Assembly: GCA_002382445.1 (NCBI GenBank)
Contig: DGAQ01000028.1
Coordinates: 60,187 to 69,754 of the forward strand
Source: Porticoccaceae bacterium UBA4026
Lineage (GTDB): Bacteria > Pseudomonadota > Gammaproteobacteria > Pseudomonadales > Porticoccaceae
Direction of reading: 5' to 3'
Length of the DNA: 9,568 nt
This document shows, in pieces, positions 1 to 6,456 of this stretch (its first letter is position 1; every line of letters starts with the position of its first letter). The position numbers and the translations under genes are program-made. Under the pieces are notes generated by a model. That model was not told the DNA's origin. It did no database searches and worked only from the letters and a program-made list of their open reading frames with translations.

Positions 1-23
1 CACCTTGCCCACCTTGCCCACCT
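1..23. repeat. 9-bp tandem repeat in the ssb linker at the contig edge
   Basis: The unit CACCTTGCC is present as two full copies plus a 5-base partial copy, encoding Gly-Gly-Gln repeats on the minus strand. The window edge falls inside the array, so the true copy number is unknown. Short in-frame repeats of this sort are common in SSB linkers and may be why assembly stopped here. Confidence 0.8.
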
Positions 24-358
24 CGGCTATCGAGCATTTGCATTTCACTGGCTACGATTTCAGTGGTATAGCGGTCTTGGCCATCCTGCCCTTGCCATTT
101 ACGGGTTCGCAATGAACCTTCTACATACAGCTTAGACCCCTTCTTTACATATTCGCCGGCGATCTCAGCCAGCCGATTAAAGAATACCACTCGATGCCAC
201 TCGGTTCGCTCTTGTGGTTCACCACTGGTTTTATCTTTCCAAGACTCCGATGTAGCGATACTAAGATTGGTTACAGCACCACCCGACGGCATAAACCGTG
301 TTTCTGGTTCCTGACCACAGTTACCCACTATGATAACTTTATTAACTCCGCGTGCCAT
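1..358 (-). CDS. ssb: Single-stranded DNA-binding protein SSB, 3' end missing
   Basis: SSB coats single-stranded DNA as a homotetramer during replication, recombination and repair. Reading leftwards from the ATG at 358-356 gives 119 codons with no stop before the edge, so the acidic C-terminal tail that recruits partner proteins lies outside the window. The OB fold is complete: it opens MARGVNKVIIVGN, and W40, W54, H55, F60 and W88 occupy the DNA-contacting positions known from E. coli SSB. The stretch RTRKWQGQDGQDRYTTE and the MQML strand end the fold. After residue 111 the sequence becomes a Gly-Gly-Gln repeat, the start of the disordered linker. Residue 14 is Cys where E. coli has Leu, a minor oddity. 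The start is supported by an AGGGG ribosome site at 366-370 with 7-nt spacing. The gene follows the yajR-like gene by 18 nt and probably shares its transcript. Identity is near certain. Confidence 0.96.
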   Translation of the reverse strand, partial: MARGVNKVIIVGNCGQEPETRFMPSGGAVTNLSIATSESWKDKTSGEPQERTEWHRVVFFNRLAEIAGEYVKKGSKLYVEGSLRTRKWQGQDGQDRYTTEIVASEMQMLDSRGGQGGQG

Positions 359-365
359 TTTTTTT

Positions 366-370
366 CCCCT
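366..370 (-). promoter_or_regulatory. Ribosome binding site of ssb
   Basis: AGGGG on the minus strand lies 7 nt (all A) before the ssb ATG. It fixes the ssb start and lies in the 18-nt gap after the yajR-like stop. Confidence 0.7.
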
Positions 371-376
371 AATTCG

Positions 377-1735
377 TTAACGGTTTAAGTACGGTTGCAA
401 GCTGGACATGTCCACCTGTAGACGGTCTACCTGGACATAGGCTAATCGCTCACCTTCTAATAGGAGTATATCTTCAACACCCGCTATATTTGAAACTATT
501 TTTGTAAAATCAGTATGCTCTAATTCGCCGACAGTCAATACTAGTGTTTTAAGGGGTCTTGGAGATTTCAGCCCTAAGCAGACGAGCCACCAAAGCGCCA
601 AGATAAAACTAATCACCATAAAAAGTCCGTTCACACCGAACATCTGTAAGCTCCAACCACCGAGCAGACCACCAAAAAAAGCACCCAAAAACTGACTGGT
701 AGAATAAATACCCATTGCAGTACCTCTATTACCAACGGGACATGATTTACTCATCCAAGAGGGTAATGACGCCTCAAGTAAATTAAATGCAGTGAAAAAT
801 ATCAATAAGAGTACGGGAGTCATTATTGGCCCACGATACAAACTTAGAGCCAGGGTCGCCATCATCATGGCACCAACAGACACCAGAAAACTCCATTTTT
901 GACCATTATGTTTTTCAGCAATGATCATGCCTGGTAACATGATGAAAAACCCGCCTCCCAGCAATAACAGATAAACCCACCAGAGGTTTTGAGCTTCGAT
1001 ACCTAGTTCGTCAGACAGGATTGTTGGTATGGCGACAAAGGCGGCCATCAATGCCAGATGTAGAGCGAAAATTCCGTAATTGAGGCGCAATAGCGTGGTC
1101 TGTTTAATGAGCCTAACGATCTGTTTAAGATCAGTTGAGGTTTCCCGGTTATGTTGCACCTCAACCCTACGCGGCACTAATACCAACACAATCAATACGC
1201 CTAGGGCACCCAAAATGGCGGTCATCCAGAAAATTCCAGAAAGTCCATATTTCAAGGTTATCAGCGGGCCAAGCACCATGGCCAAGATAAACGAAAACCC
1301 GATGCTGCCACCTATCATAGCCATCGCTTTAGTGCGGTTTTCCTCTGAAGTAAGATCAGTAACCATCGCCATCAACGTGCTGGCAATAGCGCCCGCGCCT
1401 TGCAACGCGCGGCCAAGAATCAGGCCCTCCATAGTCTCAACAACAGCACAAACAATACTGCCGAAAATAAACATCAGAAGACCACCAATAATAACCGGAC
1501 GCCTTCCCACTCGATCTGATAATAAACCCAAAGGAATTTGCAAAATTGCCTGCACTAAGCCATAAGCCCCTAGAGTCAACCCCAATAAAAGAGGACTGTA
1601 ATCTGGGTACCCCACTACTGAGAATGCGAGTACTGGCAGCACCATAAATAGCCCAAGCATTCTAAAGGCATAGAGGCTAGCAATAGAGAAGGTTGCGCGC
1701 CTTTCAATAGGCGAAAAAACTGGATAGCTGGTCAA
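377..1735 (-). CDS. yajR: YajR-like major facilitator superfamily transporter with C-terminal YAM domain
   Basis: This is an inner-membrane proton-driven carrier of the MFS; the substrate of YajR-type proteins is not established. The 452 residues match the usual length (about 454 in E. coli YajR). The N-terminus (ERRAT, then RMLG and FMVLPVL at about 25-36) is collinear with YajR. MFS motif A is clear at 70-80 with S73, D74, R75, G77, R78 and R79. LGRALQGAGAIAS, LTSEENRTKAMA and later GTAMGIYSTSQFLGA are also typical. After the twelfth helix, about residues 390-452 form a soluble tail corresponding to the ferredoxin-like YAM domain. The start is TTG (1735-1733): an in-frame TAA lies only 12 nt upstream, and the next Met (residue 26) would delete conserved sequence. 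No good Shine-Dalgarno is visible. The gene sits between uvrA (divergent) and ssb (18 nt downstream), a position shared with pseudomonads. A general efflux-pump annotation is the main alternative. Confidence 0.88.
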   Translation of the reverse strand: MTSYPVFSPIERRATFSIASLYAFRMLGLFMVLPVLAFSVVGYPDYSPLLLGLTLGAYGLVQAILQIPLGLLSDRVGRRPVIIGGLLMFIFGSIVCAVVETMEGLILGRALQGAGAIASTLMAMVTDLTSEENRTKAMAMIGGSIGFSFILAMVLGPLITLKYGLSGIFWMTAILGALGVLIVLVLVPRRVEVQHNRETSTDLKQIVRLIKQTTLLRLNYGIFALHLALMAAFVAIPTILSDELGIEAQNLWWVYLLLLGGGFFIMLPGMIIAEKHNGQKWSFLVSVGAMMMATLALSLYRGPIMTPVLLLIFFTAFNLLEASLPSWMSKSCPVGNRGTAMGIYSTSQFLGAFFGGLLGGWSLQMFGVNGLFMVISFILALWWLVCLGLKSPRPLKTLVLTVGELEHTDFTKIVSNIAGVEDILLLEGERLAYVQVDRLQVDMSSLQPYLNR

Positions 1736-1913
1736 GGTGGCGCCGATTTATGATTAATTTTTTGAAGACGCTATATTACCAGTGCAGCTAACAGGGGAAA
1801 ATGTTTATCCATAATATTTTACAAAAAGGCACTCCATTTAATCCATTTATCTTGAAATATAAGGTCTAGCCAACCCAGCTGTCCGTACAACGCCAATTAG
1901 AGTAAATTACTCT

Positions 1914-1943
1914 TTGCTCAGGAGGCCATTCGGCCTCTATAAT
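1914..1943 (+). promoter_or_regulatory. Predicted sigma-70 promoter of uvrA
   Basis: A perfect TATAAT at 1938-1943 is preceded, with an 18-bp spacer, by TTGCTC at 1914-1919 (four of six matches to TTGACA). Transcription would start near 1950, giving a leader of about 25 nt before the uvrA ATG. The leader has no strong Shine-Dalgarno. The spacer is almost filled by an inverted repeat (separate entry), which could be an operator. Confidence 0.55.
1922..1937. repeat. Inverted repeat within the uvrA promoter spacer
   Basis: GAGGCC and GGCCTC form a perfect 6-bp inverted repeat separated by ATTC, extendable by one G-T wobble. It lies between the proposed -35 and -10 elements. No T-tract follows, so a terminator is unlikely. 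A repressor or MerR-like operator is possible, but no regulator is encoded nearby. Confidence 0.5.
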
Positions 1944-1974
1944 TAACGGTTTAATCGGACAAAAAGACATCTCA

Positions 1975-4809
1975 ATGGATACCATTCAGGTTCGCGGTGC
2001 ACGAACTCATAATCTTAAAAACATCGATCTAGATCTTCCACGCGATAAATTTATTGTTATTACTGGATTGTCAGGCTCTGGCAAATCTTCTCTGGCTTTT
2101 GACACGCTCTACGCTGAGGGTCAGCGACGCTATGTCGAGTCACTATCGACCTACGCACGACAGTTTTTGTCCATGATGGAAAAACCTGATGTGGATCATA
2201 TCGAGGGCCTGTCACCCGCTATATCCATTGAACAAAAATCCACCTCGCACAACCCACGATCTACTGTGGGCACAATTACCGAAATTTACGATTATCTCCG
2301 ACTGCTCTTCGCTCGCGCAGGTGAGCCTCGCTGTCCTGACCACAACAAGCCACTCAAAGCCCAAACTGTAAGTCAGATGGTTGATCAAGTAATGGAACTA
2401 CCGGAAGGGACCAAACTTATGCTTTTGGCTCCTGTTGTTAAAGACCGGAAAGGCGAGCATTTACATTTATTTGAGACCTTGCGGCGTCAAGGTTTTATTC
2501 GCGCTCGAATCGACGGCCTGGTTTGCGATTTAGAAGAGGCTCCCGCCCTTAACAAAAAGCAAAAACATAGCGTTGATGTAGTAGTAGATCGCTTTAAAGT
2601 GAAAGGTGATATCGCCTTAAGACTGGCCGAATCATTCGAAACAGCCCTGAACCTAGCAGAGGGCTTGGTCATGATCAGCTATATGGATGGCGGCCAGCCA
2701 GATCAGATGTTTTCTGCGAAGTTCGCATGCCCTGTCTGTAACTACAGTTTAAATGAACTCGAACCCCGACTATTTTCGTTCAACAATCCAGCGGGTGCCT
2801 GTCCGACCTGCGATGGTTTAGGCTTACATCAGTTTTTCGATATTGACCGCGTAATTCAACATCCAGAGGTATCTATTTCCGAAGGCGCTATTCGAGGCTG
2901 GGATAAAAGAACACTGTTTTATTACAATATGCTCACCTCTCTTGCTGAACACTATGATTTTGATATTGATGCACCTTGGGAGAAACTTTCCGCGATACAT
3001 CAGCAAAAAATTCTGTTCGGTAGCGCCGATGAAGAAATCACCTTCAACTACGTTAACGATCGGGGGACTGTTTTTCGCCGGCAACACAAGTTTGAAGGCA
3101 TTATTCACAACATGGAGCGACGCTATAGAGAAACCGAGTCGCAATCCGTACGTGAAGAGTTAAATAAATTTATGGCTACCTCAAATTGCCCCGAGTGCGC
3201 CGGCACGAGACTTAGAAAGTCCGCCCGCAATGTGTTCATTGACAATAGGCGTATTGAAGATATCGTTTGTATGCCTGTTGGCGATTGTGCTGATTATTTT
3301 GATCAACTTGACCTACCTGGACGACAAGGTGAAATTGCCGACAAGATCATCAAAGAAATCCGCCAGCGATTCACTTTTCTAGTCGACGTCGGACTTAATT
3401 ATCTGTCCCTAAGCCGAAGTGCCGACACGCTCTCAGGTGGAGAAGCACAGCGAATTCGTCTCGCCAGCCAGATCGGTGCAGGACTAGTCGGAGTAATGTA
3501 CATTCTCGATGAACCCTCAATAGGCTTGCATCAGCGCGACAACGAGCGACTTTTAAAGACATTAGTGCGACTTCGCGACATTGGTAACACTGTCATTGTC
3601 GTTGAGCATGATGAAGAAGCCATTGCTGCGGCCGATTATATTGTCGATATAGGCCCCGGCGCTGGTATCCATGGCGGTGAGATCGTCGCACAAGGCTCAG
3701 TTAAAGAAATTTGCGCCAGTGCTGAATCCATAACGGGTCAATTTTTGTCGGGTAAGCGACGTATTCTAATTCCTAAAACACGCCATAAAGGCAAAGGTAA
3801 GACATTATCAATCATCGGTGCCACAGGAAATAATCTGCAGTCTGTGAATTTGGATATTCCAATTGGCGTATTTACCTGCATCACCGGGGTCTCTGGTTCT
3901 GGCAAATCAACGCTTATTAATGAAACGCTCTATCCAGCTGCCGCGGTCGCACTAAACAAGGCAACCACTCTCAAGCCGGCGCCTCACTCTAAAATAACTG
4001 GCCTTAACCTTTTAGATAAATGTATTGATATCAACCAAAGTCCAATTGGTCGTACCCCTCGGTCAAACCCTGCCACCTACACGGGAATATTTACGCCGGT
4101 GAGAGAATTATTCGCTGGCACCCAAGAAGCCCGATCCAGAGCTTATACCCCGGGCAGGTTCAGCTTTAATGTTAAAGGTGGTCGCTGTGAGGCCTGTCAG
4201 GGTGACGGCGTCACAAAGGTAGAGATGCATTTCCTACCCGACATCTATGTGCCCTGTGATGTGTGTAGCGGAAAACGCTACAACCGAGAGACTTTAGACG
4301 TGCACTTTAAAGGTAAAAATATCCATCAAGTACTGGAAATGACGATTGAAGATGCTCGCGAATTTTTCGATGCGATTCCAGCTATCGCCAGAAAACTTCA
4401 GACACTCATTGATGTTGGCCTGTCTTACATAAGCCTAGGACAATCTGCAACAACCTTATCTGGCGGAGAAGCGCAAAGAGTTAAGCTATCAAAAGAACTC
4501 TCCAAACGAGACACCGGAAAAACTCTCTATATCTTAGACGAACCCACCACAGGTTTACATTTTCACGATATAGAACAGCTACTTGCGGTACTTCATCGGT
4601 TGCGTGATCACGGCAATACCGTGGTAGTCATCGAACACAATCTAGATGTTGTCAAGACAGCTGATTGGGTTGTCGACCTAGGGCCGGAGGGAGGTTCTGG
4701 TGGAGGTCAAATTGTCGCCGAAGGCACTCCCGAGGAAGTTTCTAAGGTTAAAGGTTCACACACCGGATTCTTTTTGAAACCGATACTGGCTCGTCAAGCC
4801 TCAGCATGA
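1975..4809 (+). CDS. uvrA: Excinuclease ABC subunit A (UvrA)
   Basis: UvrA is the damage-sensing ATPase of nucleotide excision repair: a dimer loads UvrB at lesions, and UvrC then cuts. The 944 residues compare with 940 in E. coli and are collinear throughout. Two ABC modules are intact. The first has Walker A GLSGSGKS at 31-38, signature LSGGE at 486-490 and Walker B ending D512-E513. The second has GVSGSGKS at 638-645, LSGGE at 828-832 and D855-E856. Zinc-binding cysteines are C252, C255, C276, C279 and C738, C741, C761, C764. The UvrB-contacting and insertion regions between the first Walker A and signature are of normal size. The start is ATG, matching E. coli MDKIEVRGARTHN; the ribosome site is weak. 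A predicted promoter lies just upstream, and no LexA box is visible, unlike in E. coli. The 3' end overlaps the convergent DUF3581-like gene by 16 bp. Confidence 0.98.
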   Translation: MDTIQVRGARTHNLKNIDLDLPRDKFIVITGLSGSGKSSLAFDTLYAEGQRRYVESLSTYARQFLSMMEKPDVDHIEGLSPAISIEQKSTSHNPRSTVGTITEIYDYLRLLFARAGEPRCPDHNKPLKAQTVSQMVDQVMELPEGTKLMLLAPVVKDRKGEHLHLFETLRRQGFIRARIDGLVCDLEEAPALNKKQKHSVDVVVDRFKVKGDIALRLAESFETALNLAEGLVMISYMDGGQPDQMFSAKFACPVCNYSLNELEPRLFSFNNPAGACPTCDGLGLHQFFDIDRVIQHPEVSISEGAIRGWDKRTLFYYNMLTSLAEHYDFDIDAPWEKLSAIHQQKILFGSADEEITFNYVNDRGTVFRRQHKFEGIIHNMERRYRETESQSVREELNKFMATSNCPECAGTRLRKSARNVFIDNRRIEDIVCMPVGDCADYFDQLDLPGRQGEIADKIIKEIRQRFTFLVDVGLNYLSLSRSADTLSGGEAQRIRLASQIGAGLVGVMYILDEPSIGLHQRDNERLLKTLVRLRDIGNTVIVVEHDEEAIAAADYIVDIGPGAGIHGGEIVAQGSVKEICASAESITGQFLSGKRRILIPKTRHKGKGKTLSIIGATGNNLQSVNLDIPIGVFTCITGVSGSGKSTLINETLYPAAAVALNKATTLKPAPHSKITGLNLLDKCIDINQSPIGRTPRSNPATYTGIFTPVRELFAGTQEARSRAYTPGRFSFNVKGGRCEACQGDGVTKVEMHFLPDIYVPCDVCSGKRYNRETLDVHFKGKNIHQVLEMTIEDAREFFDAIPAIARKLQTLIDVGLSYISLGQSATTLSGGEAQRVKLSKELSKRDTGKTLYILDEPTTGLHFHDIEQLLAVLHRLRDHGNTVVVIEHNLDVVKTADWVVDLGPEGGSGGGQIVAEGTPEEVSKVKGSHTGFFLKPILARQASA

Positions 4810-5504
4810 TTTGACTGTCTGTCGAGGTATTCTGACACCATTTCGTCTACCGCCGTCTGCTGATAAGGGCGTAAACCGCTAAGGATAAGATTTTTGACAC
4901 CGCGGCCAATAGTCTTATCGCCATCATGGAACGTAAAGTGTAGCTCTCCATCACCTCGCTTACCCTCAACGGTTAAATTGGTTTTGGTGATTTTTAAACT
5001 TGGGTTTTGAAAATTCAAACAATCTAGCTCAAGCGACATTGACTGATAGATGATCAACGGTCGCTGCGGATTAATCATGACATTATTTTTCGCCATCAAG
5101 GGGACTAGAATATGCGGGAAATTATGGCCAGAAAATCGAACGTACGCTTTAATTAGAGCATCAACAGAAGTCGAATTCTGGACATTATCCCCCGAATGAA
5201 ATCCCTCCAAATAGCACTTCCCTCGCGCATCTAAAATCTCATAACGAGCATTTGAAGCTGATGGAAAAATCAATGGCTGATCGGCCCCTAACAATCCAGA
5301 AAAACGAAAATCCATCTTTTCTCGCAAACCATAATGTTTTATCACCAGGGCAAACAAGAGATCTCCAGGTACACAAAAACGTTTACTATCTGCATCGTGT
5401 ATCGGGTTGAAATCATTACTTACAATTTTAGCAAAATCGCTCGCTTGCTGGCCACTGACACTGATTCCATTAATATTTTTATTGTAAAACTGCTCAATAA
5501 ACAC
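4794..5504 (-). CDS. DUF3581-like protein with hot-dog/hydratase-type motif
   Basis: This 236-residue soluble protein has no signal peptide or membrane segment. I recognise it as probably DUF3581, a gammaproteobacterial family of unknown function, from the block around DFNPIHDADSKRFCVPGDLL (31-50). The motif D31-x-N33-P34-x-H36-x-D38, followed by a V-P-G-D-L-L helix start, resembles the Asp/His active-site segment of MaoC-type (R)-enoyl-CoA hydratases, which have a hot-dog fold. A second half (about 115-230, with GELHFTFHDGD and IGRGVKNL) could be another hot-dog repeat; that is inference. The start is GTG (5504-5502), three bases after the stop of the DUF2750-like gene and in the same frame; a GGAG lies 12 nt before it. 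The next Met is residue 64, inside the coding core of the protein after the motif, so GTG is preferred. The 3' end overlaps uvrA tail-to-tail by 16 bp. The enzymatic role is unproven. Confidence 0.75.
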   Translation of the reverse strand: MFIEQFYNKNINGISVSGQQASDFAKIVSNDFNPIHDADSKRFCVPGDLLFALVIKHYGLREKMDFRFSGLLGADQPLIFPSASNARYEILDARGKCYLEGFHSGDNVQNSTSVDALIKAYVRFSGHNFPHILVPLMAKNNVMINPQRPLIIYQSMSLELDCLNFQNPSLKITKTNLTVEGKRGDGELHFTFHDGDKTIGRGVKNLILSGLRPYQQTAVDEMVSEYLDRQSNHAEA

Positions 5505-5507
5505 GAA

Positions 5508-5873
5508 TTAATCGAACTCCGCTTCAAATTCTTCTAACAAATCTAGCGGCTCTATTTCCATACCTTCCAAATCCGTATTCCAATTAACCCCAACCAGCAG
5601 TACGTCACCGTGCATACCAGGCAACCAATCGTCGAGAAACTCTTCAATATCGATCGCCTCTGGTTTGTATACAGCCCAATCGCCACTGCACAACTCTTCG
5701 GCAAGCGGCTTTGAAGACCAAAACGGAATAACATCAATATCGTCATGGTCAGTTGAACCAACCAACGCCCAATTTTCTGTTTGGTCCTGTAAACCCCAGA
5801 TACAACCCTGCTCAAGGCATTCCACGATTAACCGATCAAAATTTTCCTGAAGATTATTAGATAAGGGCTCCAT
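5508..5873 (-). CDS. DUF2750-like acidic cytoplasmic protein
   Basis: This is a small protein of 121 residues, strongly acidic, with no signal peptide or membrane helix. The arrangement WGLQD, ENWALVGS, DVIPFWSS, GDWAVYKPEAIDIEEFLDDW and LPGM, then a V-rich strand and an acidic C-terminal helix, matches my memory of DUF2750. That family has no assigned biochemical function. The start is ATG at 5873-5871, with GGAG at 5881-5884 spaced 7 nt away. Its TAA stop is followed by one codon and then the GTG of the DUF3581-like gene in the same frame, so the two are very probably co-translated. The 104-nt region upstream, after the lipoprotein gene, includes a tandem duplication abutting the ribosome site. 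I infer no specific role. Confidence 0.72.
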   Translation of the reverse strand: MEPLSNNLQENFDRLIVECLEQGCIWGLQDQTENWALVGSTDHDDIDVIPFWSSKPLAEELCSGDWAVYKPEAIDIEEFLDDWLPGMHGDVLLVGVNWNTDLEGMEIEPLDLLEEFEAEFD

Positions 5874-5884
5874 GGCGCCGCTCC

Positions 5885-5909
5885 ATTATTTAGAGGCATT
5901 ATTCGAGGC
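5885..5909. repeat. Adjacent direct repeat in the leader of the DUF2750-like gene
   Basis: On the plus strand ATTATTTAGAGGC (5885-5897) is followed immediately by ATTATTCGAGGC (5898-5909), a near-perfect tandem duplication. In the minus-strand mRNA it ends directly at the GGAG ribosome site of the DUF2750-like gene. It may be a protein-binding site, or just a small duplication. Confidence 0.5.
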
Positions 5910-5977
5910 GCCCATAGTAACCGTTTTGAGGCGAAAGGCTCTACATTATTATTTCGCTGTGATAGTAATAAGGATAA

Positions 5978-6361
5978 TTAATTAAGAACCCTATAACCTC
6001 GACCCTGGAGACAGCGCTTAATAACTTTTTGCTGCTCCTTTCGTGCTTGAAGATTGCCTTTTACTCCGCCAACAACTCCGGCGGTTCCGCCGATCTCTTG
6101 TGCCGTATCACTATTACCAAGAATTGCACCGACAACACCACCAGTCACTACGCCAGCGATGGCACCACCCAGGGTACGCTTGCTAATATCAACCTGCTGA
6201 GCCAAGGCATCACATTCGGATAGATCCCTTTGGTATTCCTCAAGATCAAGCCCGCGGGTATCAACAATAACCTGATCCGCCGCCTTATCTAGAAGAGCAG
6301 TAGCACAACCGGCCAACAGCCCACCATATAAAACACTGACACACAACATTAGACTTCGCAT
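5978..6361 (-). CDS. Glycine-zipper outer-membrane lipoprotein
   Basis: This is a 127-residue envelope protein. A positively charged start (MRS), a hydrophobic stretch and the lipobox L16-A17-G18-C19 mark a signal-peptidase II lipoprotein. Residue +2 is Ala, not Asp, which by the E. coli Lol rule points to the outer membrane. Residues 64-102 are a glycine zipper (GG at 65-66, 74-75, 91-92, 98-99) able to form tightly packed membrane-inserting helices. C50 and C117 flank the zipper and could form a disulfide. The C-terminus RCLQGRGYRVLN is typical of this small lipoprotein type. I chose the ATG at 6361 because AAGGAG (6369-6374) is 7 nt away; the upstream in-frame ATG at 6367 would leave only 1 nt. 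The gene lies between qmcA and the DUF2750-like gene and may have its own promoter. SlyB/17-kDa-antigen relatives are alternatives. The specific function is unknown. Confidence 0.82.
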   Translation of the reverse strand: MRSLMLCVSVLYGGLLAGCATALLDKAADQVIVDTRGLDLEEYQRDLSECDALAQQVDISKRTLGGAIAGVVTGGVVGAILGNSDTAQEIGGTAGVVGGVKGNLQARKEQQKVIKRCLQGRGYRVLN

Positions 6362-6368
6362 ACTCATA

Positions 6369-6374
6369 CTCCTT
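6369..6374 (-). promoter_or_regulatory. Ribosome binding site deciding the lipoprotein start
   Basis: AAGGAG on the minus strand is 7 nt from the ATG at 6361 but only 1 nt from the ATG at 6367. It therefore favours the shorter, 127-residue product. Confidence 0.7.
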
Positions 6375-6395
6375 AAGTAGATATTTTAATTCAAC

Positions 6396-6418
6396 GTCAG
6401 CCGATCTAATCGGTTGAC
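6396..6418. repeat. Long inverted repeat between qmcA and the lipoprotein gene
   Basis: Arms GTCAGCCGAT and ATCGGTTGAC flank the loop CTA. Nine of ten positions are Watson-Crick pairs; the tenth is G-T on the plus strand and A-C on the minus strand. The repeat lies in the 95-nt gap between qmcA and the lipoprotein start. No U-run follows on either strand, so it is not a canonical terminator. It could be an operator, an mRNA-stabilising hairpin after qmcA or a weak terminator. Confidence 0.6.
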
Positions 6419-6456
6419 CTTTCTAATTGCATCAGTCTAATAACTCAAGGAGTCAA

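Larger units (their letters stand above)
1736..1974. other. Divergent intergenic region between the yajR-like gene and uvrA
   Basis: These 239 bp contain no gene. They hold the predicted uvrA promoter and a GAGGCC/GGCCTC inverted repeat near the right end. A tandem pair, CCATTTAAT and CCATTTATC (1834-1851), lies in the AT-rich middle. The only CTG on the plus strand (1879-1881) is not followed by CAG ten bases later, so there is no recognisable LexA site. I could not identify a convincing promoter for the leftward yajR-like gene. Confidence 0.6.

Noticed and set aside
1080..1565. 161-codon plus-strand open frame
   Set aside because: It is fully antisense to the yajR-like gene, whose transporter motifs are clear. 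Its translation shows no recognisable domain, and its composition is that of an antisense frame.
1879..1894. Possible LexA box in the uvrA upstream region
   Set aside because: CTG at 1879-1881 is followed after ten bases by GCC, not CAG, and it is the only CTG in the intergenic region.
1922..1937. Intrinsic terminator at the GAGGCC/GGCCTC hairpin
   Set aside because: No T-run follows on either strand, no gene ends just before it, and it sits between promoter elements.
2824..3144. 106-codon minus-strand open frame inside uvrA
   Set aside because: It is antisense to conserved UvrA coding sequence, with no recognisable motif and no reason to prefer it.
5552..5815. 87-codon minus-strand open frame overlapping the DUF2750-like gene in another frame
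   Set aside because: The DUF2750-like frame has a proper ribosome site and family-like motifs; this alternative frame has neither.
5978..6367. Lipoprotein start at the upstream ATG (6367)
   Set aside because: Its spacing to AAGGAG would be only 1 nt; the ATG at 6361 has a 7-nt spacing and a typical signal peptide.
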